A stretch of 64,000 bases of DNA from Amphimedon queenslandica (lineage: Eukaryota; Porifera; Demospongiae; Haplosclerida; Niphatidae), in contig NW_003546297.1 of the NCBI RefSeq assembly GCF_000090795.2, positions 209,752 to 273,751 of the forward strand. Direction: 5' to 3'. A program made the position numbers and the translations under genes. Positions 35,865 to 46,602 of this stretch are shown here, piece after piece; the first letter of the stretch is position 1; the number at the start of each line of letters is the position of its first letter. The notes under the pieces are model-generated. The model was not told the origin of the DNA and made no database searches. It saw only the letters and a program-made list of their open reading frames with translations.

Positions 35865-38800
35865 ATGGCAGGCTTAGCAAAGGTTCTCAGCGGGCCGGGA
35901 TATTTCGATCTTCGCCCCTTGTGCGTTAAAGGAGACCTGAAGAATATCAAGGAATACTGGAACCGCTTCAATGACCAGTTGGAACAGAAAGGACCTGAGG
36001 GGGCTACTCCATTACACGAGGCAGCAAGGAATGGACACGTCGAAGTTGTGGCTTTCCTGTTATCCAAAGGAGCTAATATAAATGCAACAGCAAACGGAGC
36101 AGTGACCCCGCTTTATTTAGCTAGCGAAGCTGGTCACAAAAACTGCCAGCTGTTCTTACTCAGTCATCAAGCATCAGCTATTGACTGCTATCAGACAAGA
36201 GATGGTCCATTTCTTCGAGTCATGACTGGAGAGGACAGTAAGATACTTAATAATGACAATGATGCAGTGCGAATGAGTGACAGTGATACAGTGTTAATTT
36301 TTAACCCTTTAATTAACTTGATATCTGGTTGGGATAACTTTTTAAAATCATTTAAAAATTCAGCGTTGATTGTAATCAGCTCAAAGTTAATGCACAACAT
36401 AAGGACATGCATATGTATTAGAAAAAATATAGAAATGGAGAAATCTCTCCTAGTCATTTTTGGTGAAATTTGGCCAAAGACCCTGTACTGTAGTACAGGG
36501 ACTTTGGTTCAATTTTTGAGCAACTTTAAAAATTCATAAAAAATTCAAATTTGATCAAAATCAGCTCAAACTTGCTACACAGCATAAGAACATGTATATG
36601 TATCAGGAAAAATTATAAAAATGGAAAAATCTCTCCTGGCCATTTTTGACCTAAGTCCCTGTACTGTAGTACAGGGAATTTTGTCCAATTTTTGAGTAAC
36701 TTTAAATTTAAAAAAAATCCAACTTTGATCGGAACCAGCTCAAAAAAGTTATAGAAATGAGAATTTTCTCTTAGTCATTTGCTGATAATAATATATACCT
36801 TAGGGAGTAGAGTCCTAACTATTATTATATATTTTCTTATAGATGACATACCAGCTAATGATAGAGAGGCTCTGCTACTAGATGGCCTTATGGTTGCTGC
36901 TAGACTCGAATTACTCCACACAATTGAGCAGCTGCTTCCCAAAGCATTCTCCCTCCTTCCCCCAGTCATCAAAGAAGCCGAAAAGCACAAGAAACACAAA
37001 TCGACGGCGTTACTAAAAATAGCACACTCGGTTGTCACAGGAAACCTCGAGCTACTCAAGAATTTATATAATACTTCATCAAAATCAGGACTAGCGCAAG
37101 AGGTCAAAGCGGCAGCTCAGCAAGTCCCCACAGGGGCAGTTCTCAAGCTTGCAAAGGTCATATTTGATCATCGTATTTATCGTGAGCTACTGATACACAC
37201 TAGAGTCGGTAGGGGACTTGAAATTGATTGGAGTGGCCTTGACGTCTATGATGATTGTGTTGATGACTTATATGTCCTTCGGTGCATATCGTCAGTTAGA
37301 AGTTTAAGTCTTGCACGGAACGAGCTGACTTTTATTGGGGACAGCTTTGGAGCACTAGAAAATGTAAGTTTATGAAAGTATGATTGTTGTTTGTGTAGCA
37401 GCTGTCAGTTATTTCAGCTTTGAATGGATGTATTTTGTGACGGTGGTCAAATGTTTTATTTTTGTCTGCTCAGTCCTAAAGTATTGCTGTTAAGATGAAT
37501 ATGAAAATGACACTTTTTATGTCTTTATTTATTTCTTTTTCTTCCTCTCCCCTTCTTCTAGTTGAGAGTTCTGGATTTAAGCTCCAACAGTATATCACAG
37601 ATAAGCTCTGCCTTGCTCCACCTCCCCTATCTCTGGTCATTAAATCTCTCCAATAACCAACTCTCAGCCCTTCCTTCCCTTGAACATGGAGTAGAGCTAA
37701 CCCATCTCGACCTTAGCTCAAATAAGTTCCAAAAAGTCCCAAACGTCATCAAAAACCTCGACCAGCTCTCGTACCTCAACATAAGCCACAACGGCATAAA
37801 ATCTCTCCCTCTCTGGGTCTCCACGCTCGATAATCTTGAGGACTTACGAATGGAAGGCCTTGAAATATCAGACCGGCAGCTGAAAGAGTGTTCTACTGAA
37901 GGGGCCATGACATACCTTCAGTCTCAGCTTGATAACTCTCGGAAACTCTATGAGATGAAGATGGTCGTTACTGGAGTCCCTGGAGCTGGAAAAACCTCGC
38001 TTGTGACTCAGTTACGAGACTCTCTTCCTAGTTCGTACGAGGCCACACCTCCCAATAAAGGAGGCGTGTCTCTAAGTAACTGGCTATATAAGAAATCAAG
38101 CGAGGGTAAGGAGTATGAGTTTATTATTTGGGACGTAAAGTCGAACAGAGACAGACATAGCATGGAAGAGCTGCTCTACACTCCCTTTGCTCTTTATCTG
38201 ATTGTATTCAATTTGAACGACCTCGCAAGTGACTTCCATCTCCTGCAACAAAGACTTGATGCCATTTCTAAGCATAGCCTACCATCATGTGTTCTCTTTG
38301 TGGGAACTCACTTGGACACAATCACCGACCCTTTTATTCCTGAGAAGGCAAAGTCACAACTATCGGATTTGATTTCAGGATATTCGAAAAAGCTCATTTT
38401 CGCTAGGCCCATCATCGAAACAGTTTCCCTAGCCACAGGGAACATTCAAAACATGGACAAAGTCCGTGATGCAATCTTTGACCTTTCGGGAAGACTACGA
38501 AACACCGACGGGCTCCCGTACATGGGGAGGCGTGTCCTTCTCTCTGGGCTGGGCCTCAAGGGAGAAGTGGAGGAGTACAGTCGACAGGCTAGTCAGAACG
38601 CAAAGCCTCCGGTACTGACGTACGAGGAAATAGAGAAACTTGTGAGTAACCTCAAAGACAACGAAGTCAGGAGTCACGACGAGCTTGAGACCATATCTCA
38701 GTTTTTAAATCAAGTCGGTTGTCTGCTCAAGTACTCAGGGACTGGCTGTAAAAGCACTCTATCTACTCCTGTCCCTTCCATTGAGATTACTAATAATTTA

Positions 38801-41800
38801 CAAGACAGCTATTACATGGACCCGGACTGGCTGTACAGCAGAGCCCAGCTAGTCATGGATTACTGTCATCCCAAGTACAACGGCATATTCCATTACAAAG
38901 ACATTGAGGAGTACATTTGTCGGATTGAGGACACTCAAGACAGAGCATCGAATGGAGTTGTTCCTGTCCTACCTTTAATGTCAGCACTTGTTCATTTCGG
39001 GTTTATATCTGCGCTAAGAGACATGTGGTTTGCTAATCCTAACCTCTTTCAGCAGAATCCACAGACACACCAGTCTCCTCCCTTTTCTTCTTCTTCTTCA
39101 TTCTCTCACATACAGCATTATCTGTTTGAGCCTCCTCGTAGCTTCACGACGTCTCTCATTTCTATTATTAATAATGTGGTTCCTTTGTCTGATTTTACGA
39201 CTGGGACTCGGGGGAGTCTCTCAAATGAGGACACACTCTTTTGCTGGGATAAAGGAGTAGGCTGGAGCAATGAAGATGAAAGAATCCTTATCACGGAAGA
39301 GATAAAGGAAATCAGGGAAGAAAGTAGAGAGAGTCGCTCTGTCAAACTAACCGTTAAATACTCTTCTCTTCATAGCCATGCTCAGTGCTTAGAAATGCTC
39401 AGCTCTTTAGTTGAAGAGCATTTCCCTAAAGCTAAAGTCTCTTATGTCTGCCCCACATGTATAGCTGGTCAGAGCAATCAAATGCAGTCTTTCACATTGT
39501 CAGAAATTATATCTGCTATTGTCACACAGAGTGGTAGTATTACCTGTCCTGATAATCATTGTGTTCCATTGGCAATGGTTGTACCATTCCTCTCTATACA
39601 GCCAACCCATTCAATGACTGAGCTAAGATCTGATCTATCTTCAATGCAGTACTTTACTTCTGAGCAGTACAGACTCATGTACAAAGCGACGTACAAAGGC
39701 CAGAACGTGCTTGTTTTTAAGTATCACAGATTGACTGAGACGACACTAAGAGAGCTAACATCTAAAAGCCTCTCCCTTGGCAGGTACAATACTCCTTGCT
39801 GCACTAGTCAAGATGGACGCCTCCTTGCCTTGAGTCTTGACAGGTCCCAGGCACTCGTTGTCTGCAAGACTCCTCTACTGAGGGTCAGCCCCTCACAAAT
39901 GAAACTGCCAAAGAAGTTAGAGATATCAAAGCCATTTGTACTGTATCGTATTGGACTAATAATAGCTAAAGCACTATCACAGGTAACGTGGGACATCTGT
40001 ATGTTCTATGTAGTATGTACTATTATATCTTTAATGATAATAATATTTCATTAATATAATATTGTCTTTATTTTATGTAGGTGGAGAGCATCAGTGATGA
40101 TGAAGGTGAATTGCAGTTCTGGAGTTTAGATGAGAAATGTGTCACCAACTGTACACTAGCTCTCTCGGACACGACTCTTAGAAGAAACATGACAAATGCC
40201 ACAGGAAACAGAGAAGAGCTTATAGTCGGAAGTCTTGATAATCTCGAGAAAAACAAGTTAAACCTTTGGAGCCAGTACATGACCAGTCTTGCCCAGATTT
40301 CCTTATCAGCCAGCCCGTTTTATTTATTAAAAATTCTAAAAAGTGGCTCAATATTAAGCACTAGCTTAGACTCCATGATTCATTTCATGTCGCAGGTAAG
40401 TGTCCAGTTAATAGGAGACACTCAGTCCATCACTGGATTGCAGTTACCGGTTCAGGCATCAGGCATGCCTTCTTTGTGTGGGTCTGCTAACGGAATAGTT
40501 GCTGATTTGTGGATGGTATCCCTTTACAAAGGGAAGGAAGAGCTACGTATAAGTGTTTATGATATTATAAATCATGCACTTAAGATTTTCAAAGTCAAAA
40601 GTCCACTACTTGAGGTCCTTGCTATTGAAGTCTGCAACGATAACGTGTGGGTCTCTACACAGCTCCCTGATGATGTTGGCTGCATTTCTATATTCGACTC
40701 AAACACAAAGAAACTAGTCCACAACATAAAGATGAGTGGTAACGCCATTACTTGCATAGAGCGCGTAGGGGCTGAGGTTTGTTTGGGTACGAAGATGGGA
40801 TTTCTATTTATTTTCCCTGTCAACGCCTCGGACGTGAAGAAAGGCTCGCCCAAACCGCGTCACAAGTTTATTGCTGAGGGAGTCATAACAGGACTGGCTA
40901 GCATGGGGGATCGACTGTTCATAGCTAATTCTGATTGTATTTACATCTTTGATCCGAATTTGATGAAGTTTGTGTCTTCGTTTCGTACTAAAAGCGATGG
41001 AGGCGATGCCAAGGATAATCAAATCGGCCGTTTGTACGTTTCTCAATGCGAACCAGTTCTATACAGCGTCAGCACTGGATCGACTGTAGTAAGGGTTTGG
41101 GATATTGCGGAGTCGAAGCATTTGTACGACATTAAGATACAGAATGAAGGGAAGCAAGGCAATGGCGAGAGATACATCACTGCTCTTACATCATGCATCG
41201 ATACAGTTTGGTTGGGATTATCATCCGGTCATATTCTAGTATATCATAACAGTGAGCTAGTCCTTAGCATTCGTCCTTACTCTAGTCCTGTTTCTTTCTT
41301 ATCGAGGTTTGTTGACGGGCGTGGCTGCTCTGTGATAAGTGGCGGTGAAGGGTTCTTATCTCCAATTCCCTCTTTTGATAGCAAGTACGACAACGAAAGT
41401 CCCGTGCTTGTATTATGGAAAGTGTATCCAAGGGATACACTGGTTCGTTTGAGTGCGCTTGAAGAGAATCGTGGACAATATCTGAACGATTACACCTCTC
41501 TTTTGAGTTTGATTGAATCCAATGATTATGAACTTACTAGTTTCGGTGACATTGGAGAGTCTAGCAATGCAAAGCAAGGCACTGTTGTTTTTGAGCCTTT
41601 TTCACCAGTTAAGCAGCTGAGTAGACCTGATGATGATGAAATACCGGTACAGCTCTCTAATGGCAAACTATTATCAGTTCCAGCAGGGTCAAGCATGACT
41701 TCTTTATACGAGTCTGTACTATCTCAAGCAAAGGATTACGATTTTGATTCATTGGCTTGTCAAAATTTGATTTATTTTTATCAGTCGTTTGATACTCCGG

Positions 41801-41883
41801 TCAACCTTTCCACCGATGACGATTTGCTTTCTTATCTAGAGATTCCTGATAGACCAGTTTTAATGTTCATCAGTGACAAATGA
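35865..41883 (+). CDS. LRRK1-like Roco protein (ANK-LRR-Roc-COR-degenerate kinase-WD40)
   Basis: Four exons: 35865..36237, 36843..37363, 37562..39982 and 40081..41883; 5118 nt, 1705 aa (human LRRK1 is ~2015). Ankyrin repeats ~40-120 (GATPLHEAARNGHVEVVAFL), a helical ANK-like region, LRRs ~275-400 (LRVLDLSSNSISQI), Roc GTPase from ~425 with P-loop GVPGAGKTS, WDVK where DxxG is expected, and THLD in place of TKxD, then COR (~600-900), a CxxC zinc-like segment (CPTC). Next comes a kinase-like remnant starting YKATYKGQNVLVFKYH, equivalent to the LRRK1 YRARYQGQPVAVKRFH strand pair. LQFWSLDEK and LALSD align with the LRRK1 catalytic/DYG region but lack HRD and DFG-type residues. A WD40-like propeller covers ~1200-1590. 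Kinase activity is not expected. Confidence 0.83.
36290..36770 (-). repeat. intronic repeat, ~2.5 units (orientation B)
   Basis: In intron 1 of the LRRK-like gene. ACATGCATATGTATTAG and ACATGTATATGTATCAGG cores ~185 bp apart, with CCCTGTACTGTAGTACAGGG (a one-base variant of the palindrome) twice. Confidence 0.75.
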
Positions 41884-42501
41884 CTTCTTTTACTCTCTGT
41901 ATGTATCTATCTATGTGATTGTATGTGTGTTTATTTTTAAATCATCACCTTGTATCTGTTAGTACACTCATTAGTTTATATTTGAGTAATCTTTTTGATG
42001 TGGTTGCGTACAAAGTCAAATTTTATGTTTGTCTATTTTGTTAGCGGAACTGTCTACGAACGAAAAGTATGGTCTACTACTCCATTTCTAATTATAGATC
42101 GATTTCTTAGTACAAACAAACATTATAATCTAAATTTGATTTTAATTGTGCCATACTTTGATCCCAATTTACTAGTAATGTTCCCTTGTTTAGAGATTTC
42201 CCTACCACTAATTTGTGTCACTCCTAATCTTATTTACTATTGGGTGAGTTTACCTTAATAGACGTGACTAGAACTAGATTAGTAATGTCATTAATGTGAC
42301 ATAATTTGTATACGAGCTTTTGGCTATATGCAAATTTTATTAAGAGTTTTCAATGGCAAGTTTGCATTCTAATATGGCATCATCAATAATGATAAAGGAA
42401 ATTACATTAAGTTATAATGACAGTAATGATCTACATACATGTAAATGACAGGCAATATTAAGGACATATTATATGCATAACTGTTAATCAGTCTTTTTAT
42501 T
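41884..42501. other. convergent intergenic region
   Basis: Between the LRRK-like gene and the beta-helix gene. AT-rich with no recognisable gene. An 87-codon open frame at 41995 on the plus strand has no motif or start context and is not called. Confidence 0.5.
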
Positions 42502-45500
42502 TCACAGCTCATCATCACGAATGAGAGTTTCCCTCTTCATTCGTACAAACACACTCCCTTCCCTGTAGAAGGCCTTTAGTCTGTCTTGCAAGTCAAGCGT
42601 GGTCGTTATCTCTGTGTCAACATCATGACTGATAACTCTTCTGTCATCTAACAGGTCAACTTGTATTGGGAGTCTCTTCTTTTTGGCTTCTTCCTTCTTG
42701 ATTAGTTTCCTAAAGAGTCTCTTTGCTTTCTTTGGTATTTTAAGCTGGACTAGGAGATGACTGGTAACTATCCCAAGAAATACAAAAAGGCTCAGCATGA
42801 CTGAGAAAATTTCGAGAAAGTTGACCAAACTAACGGAGGCAATGAACATCAAATTGAGGATGTAGAAGCATTCCAATACTGTGTTGACCTTGTGCCTATA
42901 AAGACCATGGCAAAGGCTTATCATGCATAGCATAACACCACAGACAATCACAATAATAGCCACAGTCAGGCTCTCCCCAGCAGTATTGAATGAGAATACC
43001 AGAACCATCAATAATCTCACCAATAATAGCAGACCAGTCCAGTACCTGCACTTGTCATGATATGGCCCGTTATAGGCATCAAACAGCGGCTTGAGTTTGA
43101 CCCAATACCTGCAGCATTTGTAGCGTGAGAAGTATCCCTCGATAAGAGGACTGAATAATAAGAGCAGTGTATAGGGAAAGGCAAGGAATAAGAACACGAT
43201 CAAAGCAAAGAGGAACATTAGTAAATGTTTTGAGCTGAAATAATTTATGCTTGGATCTACAGACCACACGTAATATCTATGTGACCCACACTGGAGTGAA
43301 CTTAGTTGCCATATCAAGATGCATGTTCTCAGTATCTTTGTGAAGGAAAGAAGTAGTACAGTGGCAAGAACTGATATCGAGTGTCTTCCCATGAGCTTTG
43401 ATATCCTGTAGGAGCGACGGGAGAGAAGGATAATGCAAATCATGAGAAACCATAAGTAGAAAGGGAAAGCAAACTGAAGCCATATCTTGGTGTAGCTGGC
43501 CATGCCATCAAAGAAGCAGGTCTCGATGCCAAAATCAAGATTAATCCACGAAGTGAACCAACTGAAATACTTAGTTGCTCGTTTACCTGAGAAGAAATTC
43601 AACTCGTTTATTTTGACAATGTTGGCGTAAAATATGAGGCCGTTAATAGTGCCAATGGAAACTGTAAGATTGAGTAGAGTGATAAATGCAATCAGTACAA
43701 TTCCAGCGAATGCAAAGAGAATGATAAGGGACAGAAAGTTGTTAGTACACTTGGCACACCTGTTTGATCCTAGCATTAAGCTGTGTCCTTCAGCACACTG
43801 ACCACAGAGGAAGCCAGTTCTATTGAGGTCGCATTGAGCATCGTTTGTTTCAAGTGTGAAATTGACAAAACCCTTTTTGCAGTAATTCAGGTGGCAGTTA
43901 GTAGAAGTTACAAAGCAGTTGTTCTCATCCATATATCCAACCCATTTACTACCATTATGAGAGAAAGAGCTTGTGCTGGCATCGCAGAGTATTTCACTTC
44001 CACTGGCTGATAGTTCATAGTTGCAGTCACACATGCGAGTTTTAGAAGACACCTCAAAGCCCAAAGGACACTCTGTAATGTTGAAATAGACTCTTCGAGT
44101 TAACGGGTTATCTTGAGGTAGGAATAATTTGACATAGTGTACCATTGGATAGGTGGCATGCTCTTTTACTTTAGGTTGGTATTGGAGATAAGAGCAGGTT
44201 GTTTCTGTTGACTCATAGCCCATGTGAATGAACTCATCTCTTGCCTCGCTCCGTTCCTGTATTGCAACAATGCCTGGCGAAACACCATTCATGTGGCCCA
44301 GTGTAATCATACTAAAATTAGCTGATTGTCCCGGTAATAAGGTGAAGTTAAGTGCCTCTATGGAGCAGTTAGGTTTACCTCCAAAGCAGAAACAGACTTG
44401 CTCTGGGTCTGATGATATCCTAGATGGGCCATTTTGATTATAAAAATGCAATATATACTGAAATGCATTTCTTCCAAGTGAAAAACCATTACCATTCACT
44501 GCGAAACCAGAGACGTAAGTCAAGTAGCATCTATTAATAAGTCCGCCATAAATAGCCGAGCCAGCTATGTTTGCTACGTTTCCATTGAAAGTAATGTTAA
44601 TCTTTGGTTTTGTGTTTAGTGTTGGGTCATAAGGCATCATGAAGCATGGCGGCTTTGCGAATGGTATTGTACTCACGCATATTGCTCCTCCTTTGTTTGT
44701 GGCTGAGTTTTTTATAAATGATATGTTAACCGGAGGCCTTAGGATTACTAAAGAGTCTCCAAATAGTACCAGACCTCCACCGTTTTCAGCCGAGTTGTTA
44801 ATAAAGGAATTAATTCCTTTGAAAAATACTAATGAGTTTAGTAAAAGCATTCCAGATATTTTGTTATCTTGCACGGTTACATCAATGAGTGTCATATTGA
44901 CTGCTCTTCGTATTAATATAGAACTTGATGAACTCTCTGCATCTGTTTCCTTTGGATCATAATGACGGGTATCTCTCACTATGACATTCCTTATAATTAC
45001 ATTGTAGTTAAGTCGATTTCTTTGTGTGTAGAACAAGCCTGCACCACTGAACCCACTGTTATTCTGGAGGGTACAGGAGTCAATGATAACGTGTTGCTGC
45101 CGATTGTTGGGTAATCTATTGTGGTGAAAAGATATGACCATTCCTGCCCCAAAGGATGCATGATTGTGAGAGAAAGAACAATTCACCACAGTTACAGAGG
45201 ATTGAAGTTGTGCTGGTAGTCGGGCTCTATTAAAACACCTCGTTCTAGCTCTGCTACTAACACCAATCAAAGCTGAAAACCCACTCCCATAAAAGAATAT
45301 AATAGGAACTTTTGGTAAAGGATACATTTGATTTCCATAGACACTGATGGAATTTGTCATTGTCAGCGAATAATAGGCATTCCTTGATACAGCAAACCGA
45401 AAATTAACGCTTTGAATACCAGTATTACCATATAGTACCAGACGATGTAGTTGGACCTCAACACCATAGTAGTCACTCTGTTCCATAAAAAATGACAACC

Positions 45501-46302
45501 CACTTGCTGATGCTGTGCTGAAAAAACTGCTATCGTAGCCAAACGTGAAGTTTGAGTGAGTAATAGATGTGTCATAGATGTTGAATCGATTACTGCAACT
45601 GCTTAAGGTTGAATACATTATATTTGCATTACCACCATGGCAAGTATTAAGTTTACAATCACCATGCCCTTCGAGATTGTTGCCAGCAAATGAAGAGTAG
45701 GAAATCGAAAATCCCAGCGTGTTGAAACTAAATAGCCCGAAATCGGTGGAATTTTGAATAGATATTTTATGTAAGTTGACATTGGTGGTTCCTATGAAAG
45801 ACAGGGCCATTGTATAGTCAGACCAGTTCTCTCTAGCAATGTGGCCCAGTGGATTGAGAGATGTGAGACTATCTGCTACAAAAAGAGGTAGGTAGCCACC
45901 ACAATTAGTGAACGTGAGCCCTTCAATATTTACCATATCACTGTTGTGAATGACAATACCAGTAGGTGAATGCTGGCAGTCTATTAGTACTGGTGATTGG
46001 AGGACCGTATGATGGAATCCTTCCACTAGCTCGCTTTCTTCTCCTCTCATTGTAAGATTGTTTACTCCATCAACAAAAAGGACTTCATCTTGGTCCAGCA
46101 CATGTGTTCCTTTTTGAAAGATAAATACAGAATTGTCCACAAAGTAAGTATCAGGATTATTAAAGTAATGGCTAAGACTGTAACAAGGGGTGACACTGGG
46201 GCAGCTATTCTCCTCATTGCTGGTTACATAATATTCTTCTGTTAAGCAGCCATTGATCAGCATTGCTGCTACTGCTACAAAGAATAGGTAGAGACCCTCC
46301 AT
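42502..46302 (-). CDS. large secreted-type parallel beta-helix protein with multi-pass membrane C terminus
   Basis: Single-exon gene. Met at 46302 (MEGLYLFFVAVAAML) starts a good signal peptide, 1266 aa; an upstream in-frame Met at 46332 would give 1276. Residues ~40-640 are a series of short beta-strand units typical of right-handed parallel beta-helices (GLTFTNCGG, CSFSHNHASFGAGMVISF, FINNSAENGGGLVLF, FIKNSATNKGGAICVS). A Cys-rich segment follows (CQCAEG-like CGQCAEGHSLML, CAKC). From ~860 about eight to nine hydrophobic helices occur, with LKPLFDAYNGPYHDKCRYW between two of them, then a basic tail (PKKAKRLFRKLIKKEEAKKK). A receptor or adhesion protein is suggested; no named family recognised. 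Confidence 0.75.
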   Translation of the reverse strand: MEGLYLFFVAVAAMLINGCLTEEYYVTSNEENSCPSVTPCYSLSHYFNNPDTYFVDNSVFIFQKGTHVLDQDEVLFVDGVNNLTMRGEESELVEGFHHTVLQSPVLIDCQHSPTGIVIHNSDMVNIEGLTFTNCGGYLPLFVADSLTSLNPLGHIARENWSDYTMALSFIGTTNVNLHKISIQNSTDFGLFSFNTLGFSISYSSFAGNNLEGHGDCKLNTCHGGNANIMYSTLSSCSNRFNIYDTSITHSNFTFGYDSSFFSTASASGLSFFMEQSDYYGVEVQLHRLVLYGNTGIQSVNFRFAVSRNAYYSLTMTNSISVYGNQMYPLPKVPIIFFYGSGFSALIGVSSRARTRCFNRARLPAQLQSSVTVVNCSFSHNHASFGAGMVISFHHNRLPNNRQQHVIIDSCTLQNNSGFSGAGLFYTQRNRLNYNVIIRNVIVRDTRHYDPKETDAESSSSSILIRRAVNMTLIDVTVQDNKISGMLLLNSLVFFKGINSFINNSAENGGGLVLFGDSLVILRPPVNISFIKNSATNKGGAICVSTIPFAKPPCFMMPYDPTLNTKPKINITFNGNVANIAGSAIYGGLINRCYLTYVSGFAVNGNGFSLGRNAFQYILHFYNQNGPSRISSDPEQVCFCFGGKPNCSIEALNFTLLPGQSANFSMITLGHMNGVSPGIVAIQERSEARDEFIHMGYESTETTCSYLQYQPKVKEHATYPMVHYVKLFLPQDNPLTRRVYFNITECPLGFEVSSKTRMCDCNYELSASGSEILCDASTSSFSHNGSKWVGYMDENNCFVTSTNCHLNYCKKGFVNFTLETNDAQCDLNRTGFLCGQCAEGHSLMLGSNRCAKCTNNFLSLIILFAFAGIVLIAFITLLNLTVSIGTINGLIFYANIVKINELNFFSGKRATKYFSWFTSWINLDFGIETCFFDGMASYTKIWLQFAFPFYLWFLMICIILLSRRSYRISKLMGRHSISVLATVLLLSFTKILRTCILIWQLSSLQCGSHRYYVWSVDPSINYFSSKHLLMFLFALIVFLFLAFPYTLLLLFSPLIEGYFSRYKCCRYWVKLKPLFDAYNGPYHDKCRYWTGLLLLVRLLMVLVFSFNTAGESLTVAIIVIVCGVMLCMISLCHGLYRHKVNTVLECFYILNLMFIASVSLVNFLEIFSVMLSLFVFLGIVTSHLLVQLKIPKKAKRLFRKLIKKEEAKKKRLPIQVDLLDDRRVISHDVDTEITTTLDLQDRLKAFYREGSVFVRMKRETLIRDDEL

Positions 46303-46602
46303 TGGCTGAAGGCACAGTGAACTCGCAAACACTTAACTGTAGCTGTTGGCTAAGGATTAGTAAATATATAGATAGAGTAGAGATAACTTATTATCACGAT
46401 TAGCATCCTTGATGGCTTCCTATTATACAAAAATGGCAATGTTGTCATCAGTCCAAGGACCACCTTTTGTTACATTCTTTGTCCATGCTTTTTGGAATAA
46501 ACAAATTTGACAAAAATTTCCCTTTTTTATAATCTATTTAATTGTTGATGTGGTTCACACAATAATTTCCCAATGAAAAATCAATACAAATTAAAGTAGC
46601 AA

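Noticed and set aside
41995-42258. 87-codon plus-strand frame after the LRRK-like gene
   Set aside because: No motif, no splice context and AT-driven composition; likely 3' flank.
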